Shown piece by piece: positions 6,835 through 16,500 of a stretch of 64,000 nt of DNA; within the stretch, counting starts at the first letter, position 1; every line of letters starts with the position of its first letter. The notes below the pieces were generated by a model, which was given only the letters and a program-made list of their open reading frames with translations, made no database searches and was not told the origin of the DNA. The translations under genes and the position numbers were made by a program. This DNA comes from Calothrix sp. NIES-2100 (GTDB lineage: Bacteria; Cyanobacteriota; Cyanobacteriia; Cyanobacteriales; Nostocaceae), in assembly GCF_002368195.1 (NCBI RefSeq), contig NZ_AP018178.1:5732145-5796144 (forward strand), in the 5' to 3' direction.

Positions 6835-8943
6835 TTAGGCAAGGACTTTATCTTTGTGGACAAGACGATTCCAGTGGCGATGTTGAGCGATCGCATTAAT
6901 AAATGACTTAGCAATCTCACTCGCATCAGCACTGCGAGTAGTTACAATGCCTTGATCGTCTTGCACATAGGAGTCTAACCGACTAACTCCTTGAAGATTA
7001 GCGGCTTTAAGTAACTCCACGCCTTCCCCACTGGCGGCGATCGCTTTGTAGTGCTTAAAGGCTTCATGGATGAAATCGACAGCTTCGCCATTCATCTGCA
7101 AAGCTTGAATACTTTTTGCACCACCGGGTACATAAACAGCATCAAACATCACAGAAGCGCCGGTCAAGAAGGTCTTATCAACCTCAATTTCTTTACCATC
7201 CGCACTCTTGATCGTACCCTTAAACTGGGAGACAACTTCTGCTACTACACCAGCGGCTTTCAAGGCTTGCTTGATTGACATAATCTGAGCTGCCTCTACT
7301 CCGTTTGCTGCCAAAATTGCTACTTTGCGACCTTTGGCAGTTTTCGTTGTATTCTTTTGGCTCAGAGCCTCGGAGCTTTGTCCGTGATTTTGTACCGTAA
7401 TTGCGCTCGGTGCAGCAACTCCAATACCTTGGGCGATGCGTTTGGCTAATTCATGATCCACATGGTTGAAGCGATCAACCATGCGATCGCGCACTCCTTG
7501 ATCCCCTACTTTACCCAACTCAAAATGAGCCGCCGCTACCAAGTGATCCTTCTCGATGGGCGAAAGGCTGTTCCAGAACAAGGTTGCTTGACTAAAATGT
7601 TCCTTAAAGCTGGGGCTACGTTCCCGGACTTTATGCCCTTCTACACGCTCTGGATAATGCACATACCCACCTTCCTCTGCCGAACTCACCGCAGGCAGAT
7701 TCTCTCCCAGTGAATTGGGCGAGTAGTTCACACGGGTAGTTTTGACTTCCATTTGCATCCGCCCATCTTGTTGGTTGTTGTGGAACGGACAAACCGGACG
7801 GTTAATTGGCAGATGGACAAAGTTCGGGCTTCCTAAGCGATGCAGTTGGGTATCGTGGTAAGAGAATAACCGACCTTGCAACAGTGGATCGTCGCTGAAG
7901 TCAATTCCCGGTACGACGTTGGAAGGTTGAAACGCTACTTGCTCGGTTTCAGCGAAGAAATTATCCGGGTTGCGGTTCAACACCATTTTACCAATGGGAC
8001 GGACGGGAACTAATTCTTCAGGAATCAGTTTGGTTGCATCCAAAATATCAAAATCGAATTTATGCTCGTCCTCTTCTTCAATGATTTGCACACCGAGTTC
8101 GTATTCTGGATAATCGCCCATGTCGATTGAGTCCCACAAATCCCGGCGATGAAAATCGGGGTCTTTACCTGCGAGTTTCTGTGCTTCATCAAATACGTTG
8201 GAATGTACGCCTAAAAGCGGCTTCCAATGGTATTTCACAAAGCGGGATTTACCTTCTGCATTCACCCAGCGGAAGGTATGCACGCCAAATCCTTGCATCA
8301 TGCGCAAAGTTCTCGGAAGAGTGCGATCGCTCAACAGCCACATGATCATATGGGTGGATTCGGGTATCAGCGAGATGAAGTCCCAAAAACTTGGATGGGC
8401 GGTGGAAGCTTGGGGCATCTCATGATCCGGTTCAGGCTTGATCGCGTGAACAATGTCAGGGAACTTAATCGCATCCTGAATAAAGAACACGGGAATGTTG
8501 TTCCCAACTATATCATAGTTGCCGTCTTCAGTATAGAATTTAACTGAAAATCCCCGTACATCCCGCACTGTATCAGCTGAACCCCGCGATCCGCCCACCG
8601 TTGAGAAGCGAACAAACACAGGGGTTTTAATCGATGGATCTTTCAAGAATTTAGCTTTAGTAAATTCTGCCATCGATTGGTAGGGCTGAAAATAGCCGTG
8701 AGCGCCTGACCCCCGCGCATGAACCACTCGCTCCGGAATCCGTTCGCGATCGAAATGTGTCAGCTTTTCTTGAAAGTGGAAATCATCTCTGATCGAAGGC
8801 CCCCGTGTTCCTGCTTTGAGGGAATTGTCAGTATCGTTAACTTTTACACCTTGATTAGTGGTGAGTTTATCGCCTGCATCTTGACGATATGGTTCTAGAG
8901 CTTCATTTTTGGTGTTTTCGTTAACGTGATTTTGCTCAGTCAT
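6835..8943 (-). CDS. katE: Large-subunit haem catalase (HPII/KatE type)
   Basis: 702 residues, the size of clade-2 catalases. The haem catalase core contains the distal His in VVHARGSGAHGYF (H75), the distal Asn in DIVGNNIPVFFIQD (N148) and the proximal haem Tyr in LFSYHDTQLHRLG. After about residue 540 comes the flavodoxin/DJ-1-like domain that marks the large-subunit type (VAILAANGVEAAQIMSIKQAL). It breaks hydrogen peroxide down to water and oxygen in the cytoplasm. Many heterocystous cyanobacteria rely on manganese catalases, so a large haem catalase is of some note. No obvious partner gene is adjacent. Start ATG 8943 gives a normal length for the family. Confidence 0.96.
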   Translation of the reverse strand: MTEQNHVNENTKNEALEPYRQDAGDKLTTNQGVKVNDTDNSLKAGTRGPSIRDDFHFQEKLTHFDRERIPERVVHARGSGAHGYFQPYQSMAEFTKAKFLKDPSIKTPVFVRFSTVGGSRGSADTVRDVRGFSVKFYTEDGNYDIVGNNIPVFFIQDAIKFPDIVHAIKPEPDHEMPQASTAHPSFWDFISLIPESTHMIMWLLSDRTLPRTLRMMQGFGVHTFRWVNAEGKSRFVKYHWKPLLGVHSNVFDEAQKLAGKDPDFHRRDLWDSIDMGDYPEYELGVQIIEEEDEHKFDFDILDATKLIPEELVPVRPIGKMVLNRNPDNFFAETEQVAFQPSNVVPGIDFSDDPLLQGRLFSYHDTQLHRLGSPNFVHLPINRPVCPFHNNQQDGRMQMEVKTTRVNYSPNSLGENLPAVSSAEEGGYVHYPERVEGHKVRERSPSFKEHFSQATLFWNSLSPIEKDHLVAAAHFELGKVGDQGVRDRMVDRFNHVDHELAKRIAQGIGVAAPSAITVQNHGQSSEALSQKNTTKTAKGRKVAILAANGVEAAQIMSIKQALKAAGVVAEVVSQFKGTIKSADGKEIEVDKTFLTGASVMFDAVYVPGGAKSIQALQMNGEAVDFIHEAFKHYKAIAASGEGVELLKAANLQGVSRLDSYVQDDQGIVTTRSADASEIAKSFINAIAQHRHWNRLVHKDKVLA

Positions 8944-9307
8944 AATTATTGTTTTTCCGATAGTGACAAAACAGCGCTAAGGGACTGCTGGTCGTAATTA
9001 ACTATGTGTTTGAATAACCCATCCTTTAGGTTAAAAATTGCCCTTGATATTTTCATCTAACTTGGGGGAGTTACATGGATGAAACGACTCTATCTCCTGA
9101 AGTAGTTTGCTTTGGGCTAAAAGCAAGATGCACAAGCATATCCAGGTTTGTTGTGTTAATTATTTGAGCGATCGCCAACCTAGCAACACGAGGCGGTATA
9201 ATATCCTTGGTAAATCAGCACCATCAGCGTTTACGCTTGCAAACCTTCTTCTGTGGGTGTGTGGGCGATGTCATGCTCTACAAGAGAAAATTAAATTAAT
9301 TCGTAAT

Positions 9308-9369
9308 GTAGGGGCGGGTTTACAGATATCCTTGTTGGGTATCGACTATCCAAATAAACCCGCCCCTAC
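9308..9369. repeat. GTAGGGGCGGGTT palindromic repeat
   Basis: A 62-bp unit between GTAGGGGCGGGTTTA and TAAACCCGCCCCTAC, the same family as 2111-2173, 30130-30193 and 54282-54345. It accounts for part of the 600-base gap between the catalase and acyltransferase genes. I see no gene in that gap. Confidence 0.75.
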
Positions 9370-9430
9370 AGACAGGTGCTACACCTGACTCAAACTTGCT
9401 CCACGTATAGACGAACGGTGTTTCACCAAA

Positions 9431-9506
9431 AATTACGAACTTGTACTGAGCGCAGTCGTTCGCGGAGCGTCTCGTTCGCGCAGCGTCTCCCCTTGGGAGA
9501 AGAGAA
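9431..9506. repeat. GCGTCTC-rich dispersed repeat
   Basis: Contains CGGAGCGTCTCG, GCAGCGTCTCCCCTTGGGAG and similar units. The core GCGTCTCCCCTTGGGAGAAG recurs at 18516-18620 and 60797-60885. Noncoding, of the kind scattered between cyanobacterial genes. Confidence 0.7.
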
Positions 9507-9540
9507 GTATTACGAATTACGAATTAGTAATTAGTTAATT

Positions 9541-11025
9541 TTACGTTTTCCAAAAGAGCTTGAGACGAGTGCAGAAACTCGTAAACAGCGCGATTAGTAA
9601 AGTAGTGCCAATTCCTTTAATTACGCCCATAACAGGCGTTGTCGTATTGGCAATAATCCAATCTTCCAATCCAGTTAGTTGTAAGACTGGCCAGAGCAGA
9701 TTGGCAAACGCTACATAAGGAATCATCGGATTCTGCCCATTATCGATTAATAATTGCAGCCATTTTTTTTGCTCAAATATATCAATTACTATGGTAAAAA
9801 TAATCAATAAAAAAATTGCGATCGCACTAGTTATAAAATAATAGCTATAAGTAGAAGGATCTTTATGAATTCCTCCCTGGAAAGGCTCAACAAACAAACC
9901 TAGTAACAACCAGTAAACTCCCCATTGATAAAATTGCTTGAGCAAATTGTCTATATCATTTTCTGGATGAGCAAATAATAACCAGCTTGCAGCGCAAATC
10001 GCCAAACTTACTATAGTTGTTTGCCAAATCCAACGCCCTTGTAATCCTACCAGCAAGACTAAGCAAATCATCAGCATGGATGAGATAATTAGCCATAAAC
10101 GCTGGCTATAACGAGAACCCAAACTCTGCTGATTAGCTGATATATCTTCAGAATTAGTACTTTTTTGAAGCCAGTTTAATATCAACTCACCGATAATAGT
10201 TCCAGGAATAACAATGAACAAGTACTTCAAATAATAAAATTGAAATATCCAACCAAAATTGAAGTTATATCCCCAAATTGGTACAGATGAGGCTGTCCAT
10301 AAAGTTTTCACCCAGCCTTCAGTGCTGGCGGCTAATTGAAAAGCAATCAAATAACCAAGTAATCCTAAACGTAACAGCAAATTAGAGCGGGTAAACAACC
10401 AAGCTATTGAGCCGAAAACAGCCATATTTGCTAGTACTATTAATATGGGGTCACTCCGCTCAAGCAAAAATCCTTTACCATCATATTGCAGTTGAGAAAT
10501 AATAGCGATCGCCGCGATAAATCCAGCTATATTGAGCCACACGCCATATTTACGCCACTTCCCTAAAATAGACCAACTACCAAATATTAAAAATAGCAAC
10601 AAAAAACCTAATAGTGCTAAATACCATGTATCTGTAGTCGGATTTTTATTGATAGTAAAGGGACGAAGATGTTGGAGAATAATCGCAAAGGCTGCTAACA
10701 TTAAGCCTCGCTTCAAAATATATAAAATAACTCGGTAAATACTCCAACCTTGAACAATCCGACGTGATAGTGCTAGCGGGATAGCCGCACCCATTGCAAA
10801 CAAGAATAAAGGAAATACTACATCTACCCAGGTTAAGCCAGCAATCTGCGCATTAAAAGCATGACTTGGGGGTGGTTCTTGTGCATGATACATCCATGCA
10901 GGCAAAATTTTATAACGGATTGTACCTGACAAAACCATAGCTAAAATTGCAAATCCTCGCAGTGCATCTAAAGCATCAGCGCGTTTTACATTTGTGGTAG
11001 TGGTAATATTACTTTCCTGAGTCAA
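9541..11025 (-). CDS. Multi-pass membrane acyltransferase-like protein (DUF5009/HGSNAT-like)
   Basis: 494 residues with about 10-12 hydrophobic segments. The N-terminal ADALDALRGFAILAMVLSG and the following WVDVVFPLFLFAMGAAIPLAL match the start of the HGSNAT/NagX (DUF5009) group. Members use a membrane acyl-CoA transfer mechanism on sugars; the human enzyme acetylates terminal glucosamine of heparan sulfate. The substrate in cyanobacteria is unknown, although a cell-wall or exopolysaccharide sugar is reasonable. The next gene on the same strand upstream is a NodB-type polysaccharide deacetylase (80 bases away), which supports a glycan theme. Start ATG 11025 fits the family N-terminus. Confidence 0.8.
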   Translation of the reverse strand: MTQESNITTTTNVKRADALDALRGFAILAMVLSGTIRYKILPAWMYHAQEPPPSHAFNAQIAGLTWVDVVFPLFLFAMGAAIPLALSRRIVQGWSIYRVILYILKRGLMLAAFAIILQHLRPFTINKNPTTDTWYLALLGFLLLFLIFGSWSILGKWRKYGVWLNIAGFIAAIAIISQLQYDGKGFLLERSDPILIVLANMAVFGSIAWLFTRSNLLLRLGLLGYLIAFQLAASTEGWVKTLWTASSVPIWGYNFNFGWIFQFYYLKYLFIVIPGTIIGELILNWLQKSTNSEDISANQQSLGSRYSQRLWLIISSMLMICLVLLVGLQGRWIWQTTIVSLAICAASWLLFAHPENDIDNLLKQFYQWGVYWLLLGLFVEPFQGGIHKDPSTYSYYFITSAIAIFLLIIFTIVIDIFEQKKWLQLLIDNGQNPMIPYVAFANLLWPVLQLTGLEDWIIANTTTPVMGVIKGIGTTLLIALFTSFCTRLKLFWKT

Positions 11026-11105
11026 TGGGATTACCTGAATATCAGGAAATTTAGTATAGCAGTCCTTAATTATTTGTGAAAGGGGGAATGAAAAATAACA
11101 AATAA

Positions 11106-12008
11106 CTACTTAGAAATAGTAAAAGAGCGAGTAGCCATCTGAATCAATCGTTCTGGTGATTTGGCTCGATTTACTGTGAGGCGTGAAATCCGATATTTAT
11201 CTTGTAACCAACGGAATCGCAAAATTGTGCTGTTATAAAGATAACCTGATTGGTAGTAATTAGCAGCATGAGTTTCTACCTGCTGATTCATCGAACCATA
11301 GGGATATGCGATATGTCTAGCAATTTCCTCTGGTGGTGCTAATCCAGCCATGCACTCTCGGAGTTTAATTTGAGCTTGAGCCAGTTCTTCATTTAACTCC
11401 GAGACAGTTATTTTAACTAAGTTTTTGTGGTTTTGTCCATGAGATTGAATATCATAAAATCCCTTGGCGAATCCTGTTCTTAAATCCTCACAACTCAGAT
11501 AAGTTGTGGATGGATGACCAGATTTAGATAACGTACCTGGATTGACGAATAGAACTATTTTTATTTTTTGATTAAATTCTTGCTCCAATCTTTCTAAAAC
11601 TGGAATTATATTGGTATAAACAGTTTTATAGCTGTCATCAAAACTTAACATTATCGGTTTTTTACCTACATATTCTTGAGGAATATCTCGATGACGCTCA
11701 ATAAAGTAATCGTACAAATCTTGGGTTGATAAAAACCAGTAATTATTCCGTGCTAAATACTCTAAAAAGTTTTCCAAATCCTGCATCGGATAAGACATTT
11801 TCTGAGCTATGGGATTTTGAATTATGCCAAAATTAGGATGATTCAAATCAACAATCCCATGAAATCCCAAAAGCGGAATTCTCGGAGCAGTTATATAAGA
11901 AACTAGTAAGATATTAGTCAAAAATAATGCAATGATATATAAACCTAAAAATTGCAAATTTAACTTATATTTAAATTTAAATTTATGCTGCTTGAATTTC
12001 CTAGACAT
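11106..12008 (-). CDS. Polysaccharide deacetylase (NodB homology domain), membrane-anchored
   Basis: 300 residues. After a basic N-terminus a signal-anchor helix spans about residues 20-40 (LGLYIIALFLTNILLVSYI). The NodB domain carries LSFDDSYKTV (metal-binding Asp pair D124/D125) and SHGQNHKNL, supplying the two His ligands, with HIAYPYGSMN as a later motif. Such enzymes remove N- or O-acetyl groups from GlcNAc-containing polymers outside the membrane. The usual FDDG is FDDS here. The same-strand neighbour downstream is an HGSNAT-like transferase, so a paired acetylation/deacetylation step on surface glycan is a possible but untested reading. Confidence 0.88.
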   Translation of the reverse strand: MSRKFKQHKFKFKYKLNLQFLGLYIIALFLTNILLVSYITAPRIPLLGFHGIVDLNHPNFGIIQNPIAQKMSYPMQDLENFLEYLARNNYWFLSTQDLYDYFIERHRDIPQEYVGKKPIMLSFDDSYKTVYTNIIPVLERLEQEFNQKIKIVLFVNPGTLSKSGHPSTTYLSCEDLRTGFAKGFYDIQSHGQNHKNLVKITVSELNEELAQAQIKLRECMAGLAPPEEIARHIAYPYGSMNQQVETHAANYYQSGYLYNSTILRFRWLQDKYRISRLTVNRAKSPERLIQMATRSFTISK

Positions 12009-12599
12009 TGTAGGTTAATGAAGTAATTATAGATTTTATGTACTCAAATAATTAATAAGTTCGCAGTTAGGGCTTTAGTCTTTTCTTTAGCAGCACTGTA
12101 AACGCATAGTGCAAAGCAGGGCTTCCCACAAAGTAGTGCTGACTACAAAACCCTGAAAATTAATGACACAGTCCATTAGTGCGAACGGTATTTGGCAAAT
12201 CTAGCAAGGATTCTGGCTTAATAAATTCATTTTGTCAAATTAATCTGACCAATGCAGTGCTGATGATATGAAGATGGTGCGTTACACTTTGTTAAGTTGT
12301 CACCCATTTAACTTGCAAATTTTTTCGTTTTGACTGTTGAGGCTTAGAGGATGTTTTAAAAGTCAAAATATATACTCGAAACCTCTCTCCAAACCTCTCT
12401 CCTTGTAGGAGAGAGGCTTTGAAACCCCGATTCCCTTGTAGGGAAGGGGGGAGAGGGGGGTTAGGTTTTTGAGGCTTTGGTGTTAGCAATAATACTTTTC
12501 AAACAACCTCTTAACAGTCAACACTCAACAGTCAACAAACCTCATGAGTGATTGTGTAATTTAAAGGCGTAATAGCTTAACTAAAATGTTGCAGGAATT
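12009..12599. other. Noncoding gap with direct and inverted short repeats
   Basis: No convincing gene. Around 12375-12450 there is a repetitive block (CTCTCTCC...GGAGAGAGG and CCCTTGTAGGGAAGGG) that forms hairpins, and 12509-12540 holds AACAGTCAACA units. A short open frame at 12292-12489 on the minus strand is composed of this repeat and was not called. Confidence 0.5.
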
Positions 12600-13028
12600 T
12601 TAATCACTAGATTTATTAAACACCTCTAGGATGTGGCGACAAATTTGTTTTAGCTTATCTTCGATTTGAGAGGAAGGTAGAGAAGCACCAACAATACTCC
12701 AGTTGTCTATTGTCGAAAGTCGCCAAGCTTCGCCGCGATGATCAAATGCAGCAACTTCTACGCCGATCGCCCGCCGTGAATTGTTTACCGGGTCTTGATA
12801 AAATCGGATTTGAATTAAAACGCTACGACTGCGCCAGGATTTACTAATACCCGGAAAGTGAAAGCCGATATCTATCGAATCTGGATCGACTAACTCCCGC
12901 GTTTGGGGATCGTTCTTCCAAGGTTTAAGATCCGATTTGGCATCAGGAAACTCTAATTTAAACAAATTAACTACCGTAGCAATCTTGCTGGCGAGTTCAA
13001 GGTTAGTTGCTTGTTCAGATGCGTTCAC
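12600..13028 (-). CDS. Conserved-looking hypothetical protein
   Basis: 142 residues, soluble, no signal peptide or transmembrane segment. The middle reads as alternating strands (SRSVLIQIRFYQD, AIGVEVAAFDHRGEAWRLS) with a helical C-terminus (SQIEDKLKQICRHILEVF). I do not recognise a named domain. Codon use and HIP1 sites match neighbouring genes, which supports a real gene. It is divergent from psbQ across a 375-base spacer in which I see no gene. No function is proposed. Confidence 0.65.
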   Translation of the reverse strand: MNASEQATNLELASKIATVVNLFKLEFPDAKSDLKPWKNDPQTRELVDPDSIDIGFHFPGISKSWRSRSVLIQIRFYQDPVNNSRRAIGVEVAAFDHRGEAWRLSTIDNWSIVGASLPSSQIEDKLKQICRHILEVFNKSSD

Positions 13029-13404
13029 GAAAAAAAACTCCTATATTGCATCGGCTTATGGGGAATTTCAAGACAGGAAACCGCCAGAAAGTTTATGGTA
13101 TTGGTGTTTTAGCTTATCAAGCTCTTTTAGTATTTCGCAACTACAAATTATGCTTTCCTCACAATCATTGTTCACAAAAGCTGCCAAAAACTGCTATTTT
13201 AAATTTTTAGATCAGTCCACTTATCTTGAGTAATTATACTTAATTTTTTCCAAAATTACATAGATGATCAGCTATTTTGAGAAAATAAAAAGCCAATATC
13301 AAAAAATTTGTCCGAAAATCCTGTGCAGGTAAGAGATATATATTACCGTGGCAATATAAAATTACACTGTTAGTCGGCAAACAAACAGCAAATTTTTTCC
13401 AGCT

Positions 13405-13869
13405 ATGTCGCGTCAACGCTCTCTTTTTTCATTGATTTTAGTATTATTGGCAACATTCCTGATCAGTTGTGGCAGTCCTACTGTCGCTAAAGCACCTCCT
13501 ACTTATACAACAGCGCAACTGACGAAAATCCAGGTATATGTTCCAGATATTCAGGCTGTGCGCGATCGCTCAGAAGAACTCGAAAGCCTGATCAAACAAA
13601 AAGACTGGATAAATGTGAGTAATTTTATACATGGGCCAATCACACAAGCTAGACTGAATATCACTTATGTGATTCCTAATCTCTTACCCAAAGAACAATC
13701 CGCAGCACGCCAAATAGTGCGTGATTTGTTTAACCACCTGCTGAAAATCGACCAAGCGGCTACAGATGGGAATACTCTAGTTGCTTTGAATAACCAGCAA
13801 GCGGCTGTTGCAGATATTGATAAATTCCTGGATCTGCTTCCCCAGACAAGTACTCCGGCTGAATCATAA
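13405..13869 (+). CDS. psbQ: Photosystem II protein PsbQ (cyanoQ lipoprotein)
   Basis: 154 residues with a lipoprotein signal peptide ending in the lipobox LISC (lipidated C22), followed by a mature domain of about 130 residues. That domain contains YVPDIQAVRDRSEELESLI and the helical segments seen in cyanobacterial PsbQ. The protein sits on the lumenal face of photosystem II, anchored by its lipid, and stabilises the oxygen-evolving complex. The length is that of cyanobacterial CyanoQ. A strong hairpin terminator follows the stop codon, so it is probably a single transcription unit. The start ATG is preceded by an A/T-rich leader. Confidence 0.9.
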   Translation: MSRQRSLFSLILVLLATFLISCGSPTVAKAPPTYTTAQLTKIQVYVPDIQAVRDRSEELESLIKQKDWINVSNFIHGPITQARLNITYVIPNLLPKEQSAARQIVRDLFNHLLKIDQAATDGNTLVALNNQQAAVADIDKFLDLLPQTSTPAES

Positions 13870-13904
13870 GTACTGAGTCAAGAGTGCTGAATTATAAGTT
13901 ATGA

Positions 13905-13945
13905 GTTAGGAGTTAGGAAGCAAAAATTTCTAACTCCTAACTTTT
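13905..13945 (+). terminator. Rho-independent terminator after psbQ
   Basis: GTTAGGAGTTAG (13905-13916) pairs perfectly with CTAACTCCTAAC (13930-13941), 12 bp, followed by TTTT. It overlaps the TTG at 13944 that opens the next reading frame, supporting the later ATG at 13956 as the true start of that gene. Confidence 0.8.
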
Positions 13946-13955
13946 GGATCAAGTC

Positions 13956-15050
13956 ATGAGTCATGTAGTCATTATCGGTTGTGGTGTAGTTGGGGCAGCG
14001 ATCGCCTATGAACTAAGTCTCGTTCCAGGACTAAGGATCACTGTTTTGGATAGTCAACCACCTGCACAAGCATCTACAGGCGCTGCACTCGGTGTATTGA
14101 TGGGTGTGATTAGCCAAAAAATCAAGGGTAAAGCTTGGCAGATGCGACAAACTAGCATCCAACGCTATGAAACCTTGATTCCCGAATTAGAAGCGATCGC
14201 CAAACGAAAAATCCCCTTCAACCGTCAAGGAATCCTCAGTCTGTGCTTAGCAGGGGAAGATTTAGCAGACAGAGAAAAGCTGCTCGAAATTCGCCAATCC
14301 CAAGGTTGGGAATTAGAAATCTGGGACAAGGCTAAACTGCAAAATCTCTGTCCCCAGATAGATACTAAAAATATTACTGGTGCTGTTTATTCTCCTCAAG
14401 ACCGCCAGCTTGACCCCACAGCTTTAACATTAGCTTTAGTTGAGGCCGCTCAACACAATGGTGTTACCTTCCAATTCGGCGTAACTGTGTTAAACAGCCA
14501 AACCTCACCGCCATTTTGCCACCAACTAGAAACAACCGCCGGACAAATTGCTGCTGACTGGTTTGTCGTCGCCGCCGGACTAGGTTCAACTCCATTGACA
14601 ACCCAGTTACATCAGAAAGTTGATATCCGTCCTGTACTGGGGCAAGCATTACAACTACATTTAGAGCATCCACTAGGAAATCCTGACTTTCAGCCAGCAA
14701 TCACCGGTAATGATGTCCACATCGTCCCTGTGGGAGATGGCGATTACTGGATAGGCGCAACCGTAGAATTTCCTAGTAATGGGGAGGAAATACCGCCTAA
14801 TCACGAACTATTGGAATCTGTCAAACAACAGGCGATCGCATTTTGCCCAGAATTAGCCCAAGCAAATATTATCCGCACTTGGTCAGGTTTACGTCCCCGC
14901 CCCGAAGGTCGCCCCGCCCCAGTTATTGGTAAATTACCAGGATTTAATAATGTCCTCTTAGCCACCGGACACTATCGCAACGGCGTTTTACTAGCACCCG
15001 CAACAGCTTATGCAATTCGTGAGATGATTATTCCTATCAATTCTCAATAA
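13956..15050 (+). CDS. FAD-dependent amino-acid oxidase (DAO family, ThiO/DadA-like)
   Basis: About 364 residues from ATG 13956; the frame is open to a TTG at 13944, which lies inside the psbQ terminator. The N-terminus VVIIGCGVVGAAIAYELS is the Rossmann FAD-binding motif (GxGxxG). The C-terminus (TWSGLRPRPEGRPAPVIG and LATGHYRNGVLLAPATA) matches the glycine oxidase/D-amino-acid dehydrogenase group. In cyanobacteria related proteins include ThiO, which makes iminoglycine for thiamine thiazole synthesis and is often fused to ThiG. There is no ThiG domain or thi gene here, so I leave the substrate open. No operon partner is obvious. Confidence 0.85.
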   Translation: MSHVVIIGCGVVGAAIAYELSLVPGLRITVLDSQPPAQASTGAALGVLMGVISQKIKGKAWQMRQTSIQRYETLIPELEAIAKRKIPFNRQGILSLCLAGEDLADREKLLEIRQSQGWELEIWDKAKLQNLCPQIDTKNITGAVYSPQDRQLDPTALTLALVEAAQHNGVTFQFGVTVLNSQTSPPFCHQLETTAGQIAADWFVVAAGLGSTPLTTQLHQKVDIRPVLGQALQLHLEHPLGNPDFQPAITGNDVHIVPVGDGDYWIGATVEFPSNGEEIPPNHELLESVKQQAIAFCPELAQANIIRTWSGLRPRPEGRPAPVIGKLPGFNNVLLATGHYRNGVLLAPATAYAIREMIIPINSQ

Positions 15051-15062
15051 AAACATCCCTTT

Positions 15063-15184
15063 TAGGGAACTCCAAAAAATAAATTATTCCGTTAAAGTCG
15101 TTGACAGTTGACGGTTCACAGTTAACAGTCAACTGTCAACAATGAACAATAACAAGGGAATATTTTTTTACTTGGAAGTCCCTT
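15063..15184. repeat. MITE-like family A element, copy 2
   Basis: Left end TAGGGAACTCCAAAAAATAA and right end (reverse complement AAGGGACTTCCAAGTAAA) are inverted repeats of about 25 bases with mismatches. The interior is a GTTGACAGT/AACTGTCAAC tandem repeat. Same ends as 302-430, 49118-49435 and 62070-62180. Confidence 0.7.
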
Positions 15185-15247
15185 GGCATTAAATGCTCAA
15201 AACTCTTAATGCCAACATTGATTATTTGTCAATAGTAAAACAAAATT

Positions 15248-15306
15248 AACAAATGACAAATGACAAATGACAAATGACAAATGACAAATGACAAATGACA
15301 AATGAC
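15248..15306. repeat. Heptameric tandem repeat (ACAAATG)
   Basis: Eight near-perfect copies of an ACAAATG heptamer, immediately upstream of the hydrolase at 15323. The repeat leaves no room for a conventional promoter within 15 bases of that start. Confidence 0.9.
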
Positions 15307-15322
15307 TTAATAGGAACATAAC

Positions 15323-16174
15323 GTGTCATTAACAGAACATAAAATAACAGTAAATTCACTAGAGTGGTTTTATCGGGAAGCTGAACCGGTTGGTCGAACA
15401 GACTTATTACCTGTGGTATTGCTACACGGGATAGTCGCCCAAAGTTACAGTTGGCGCAACATCTTACCGGCTTTAGCAAATCAGGGAACAAGAGCGATCG
15501 CCCCTGATTGGATTGGTTATGGCTTTTCATCCACCCCAGAAAAACGAGATTTTGCTTACACTCCTGAGGCATTTATTACAGCTTTAGAAGGATTTATTAA
15601 AGCCTTAGAACTAGAACAATTTTCTTTAGTTGTGCAAGGATTTTTAGGTTCTGTAGGGCTACAATATGCCTTGCGTCACCCTGAACAAATTGCCAATTTA
15701 GCTATTTTAAATACACCAATTTCTACTGCTGCCAAATTACCTTGGAAAATTAAACAAATGGGTTTGCCTTTAGCAGGTGAAATGATGACCCAAGACCCCC
15801 TTTTAGTTGATAGAACATTAGAAGGTGGTAGCCGTTACCGCATAGCAGATAAAGATTTAGATGTTTATCGCAAACCATATTTGAAAAGTTCTGCATCTGG
15901 GCGCGGACTACTTGCAACTATTCGCAATTTGCAACTCGACTCAGCCATGACAGAGATTACATCTGGGTTTAAACAATGGCAACAACCAATTTTAATTCAG
16001 TGGGGCATGATTGACCCTTGGTTACCTATAGAGATGGCAGAAAATTTTACTAATTCTGTGCAAAACGCTGAATTAGTAAAACTCAATAACGTCGGACATT
16101 ACCCTCAAGAACACTATCACGAGACGATTTTAGAAGACCTTTTACCCTTTGTGCGTCGTACTGAATCTCGCTAA
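15323..16174 (+). CDS. Alpha/beta-hydrolase-fold protein with an altered nucleophile elbow
   Basis: 283 residues from a GTG at 15323 preceded by TAGGAACATAAC. The oxyanion region (VVLLHGIVAQSYSW), APDWIGYGFSS, the acid residue in WGMIDPW and the His in NVGHYPQE are all those of the fold. The position normally reading GxSxG is QGFLG (residues 105-109), with Phe where the Ser or Asp nucleophile should be. It may therefore be non-hydrolytic, or use a different residue such as S110. Similar proteins are common in cyanobacteria and plastid genomes, often annotated only as hydrolases. It stands alone. The function is unknown. Confidence 0.8.
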   Translation: MSLTEHKITVNSLEWFYREAEPVGRTDLLPVVLLHGIVAQSYSWRNILPALANQGTRAIAPDWIGYGFSSTPEKRDFAYTPEAFITALEGFIKALELEQFSLVVQGFLGSVGLQYALRHPEQIANLAILNTPISTAAKLPWKIKQMGLPLAGEMMTQDPLLVDRTLEGGSRYRIADKDLDVYRKPYLKSSASGRGLLATIRNLQLDSAMTEITSGFKQWQQPILIQWGMIDPWLPIEMAENFTNSVQNAELVKLNNVGHYPQEHYHETILEDLLPFVRRTESR

Positions 16175-16210
16175 ACTATAGCGGTTATCGCTTGAGTCCA
16201 ATACACAAAT

Positions 16211-16490
16211 TAGGGGCACTGCCGTGCCCCTACACGCGACGATATAATTTTGTATTGCATCCAACCCAGAAGCCCTATATTTCGTAGTCAAGACTTCAGA
16301 GGCTATTTATAAATAGTCATTCAATTTTAGATTTTGGATTTACGATTTTGGATTAACCTCTCCTTGTAAAGAAGAGGCTTAAATATTGAATTTTTTTGGT
16401 TTTTTCTCCGTAAACCCAGAGGCTTGAAACCATTTTTTGGATTCTAGATTTAGATTTAATCCAAAATCCAAAATCTAAAATCCAAAATTG
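16211..16490. repeat. Palindromic repeat and long imperfect hairpin
   Basis: 16211-16232 is TAGGGGCACTGCCGTGCCCCTA, a short GC-rich palindrome of the class seen throughout the window. Between about 16325 and 16490, ATTTTGGATT units on the left and AATCCAAAATCC units on the right can fold into a long hairpin. No gene is seen in this 326-base gap between convergent genes, so the hairpin could serve as a bidirectional terminator. Confidence 0.6.
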
Positions 16491-16500
16491 TCTCGGTCAA

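Noticed and set aside
9107..9388. Plus-strand open frame of 93 codons between the catalase and acyltransferase genes
   Set aside because: It runs through a GTAGGGGCGGGTT palindromic repeat and its codon use is unlike the neighbouring genes.
12292..12489. Minus-strand open frame of 65 codons
   Set aside because: The translation is proline and serine rich because it is composed of hairpin repeats (CTCTCTCC and CCCTTGTAGGG).
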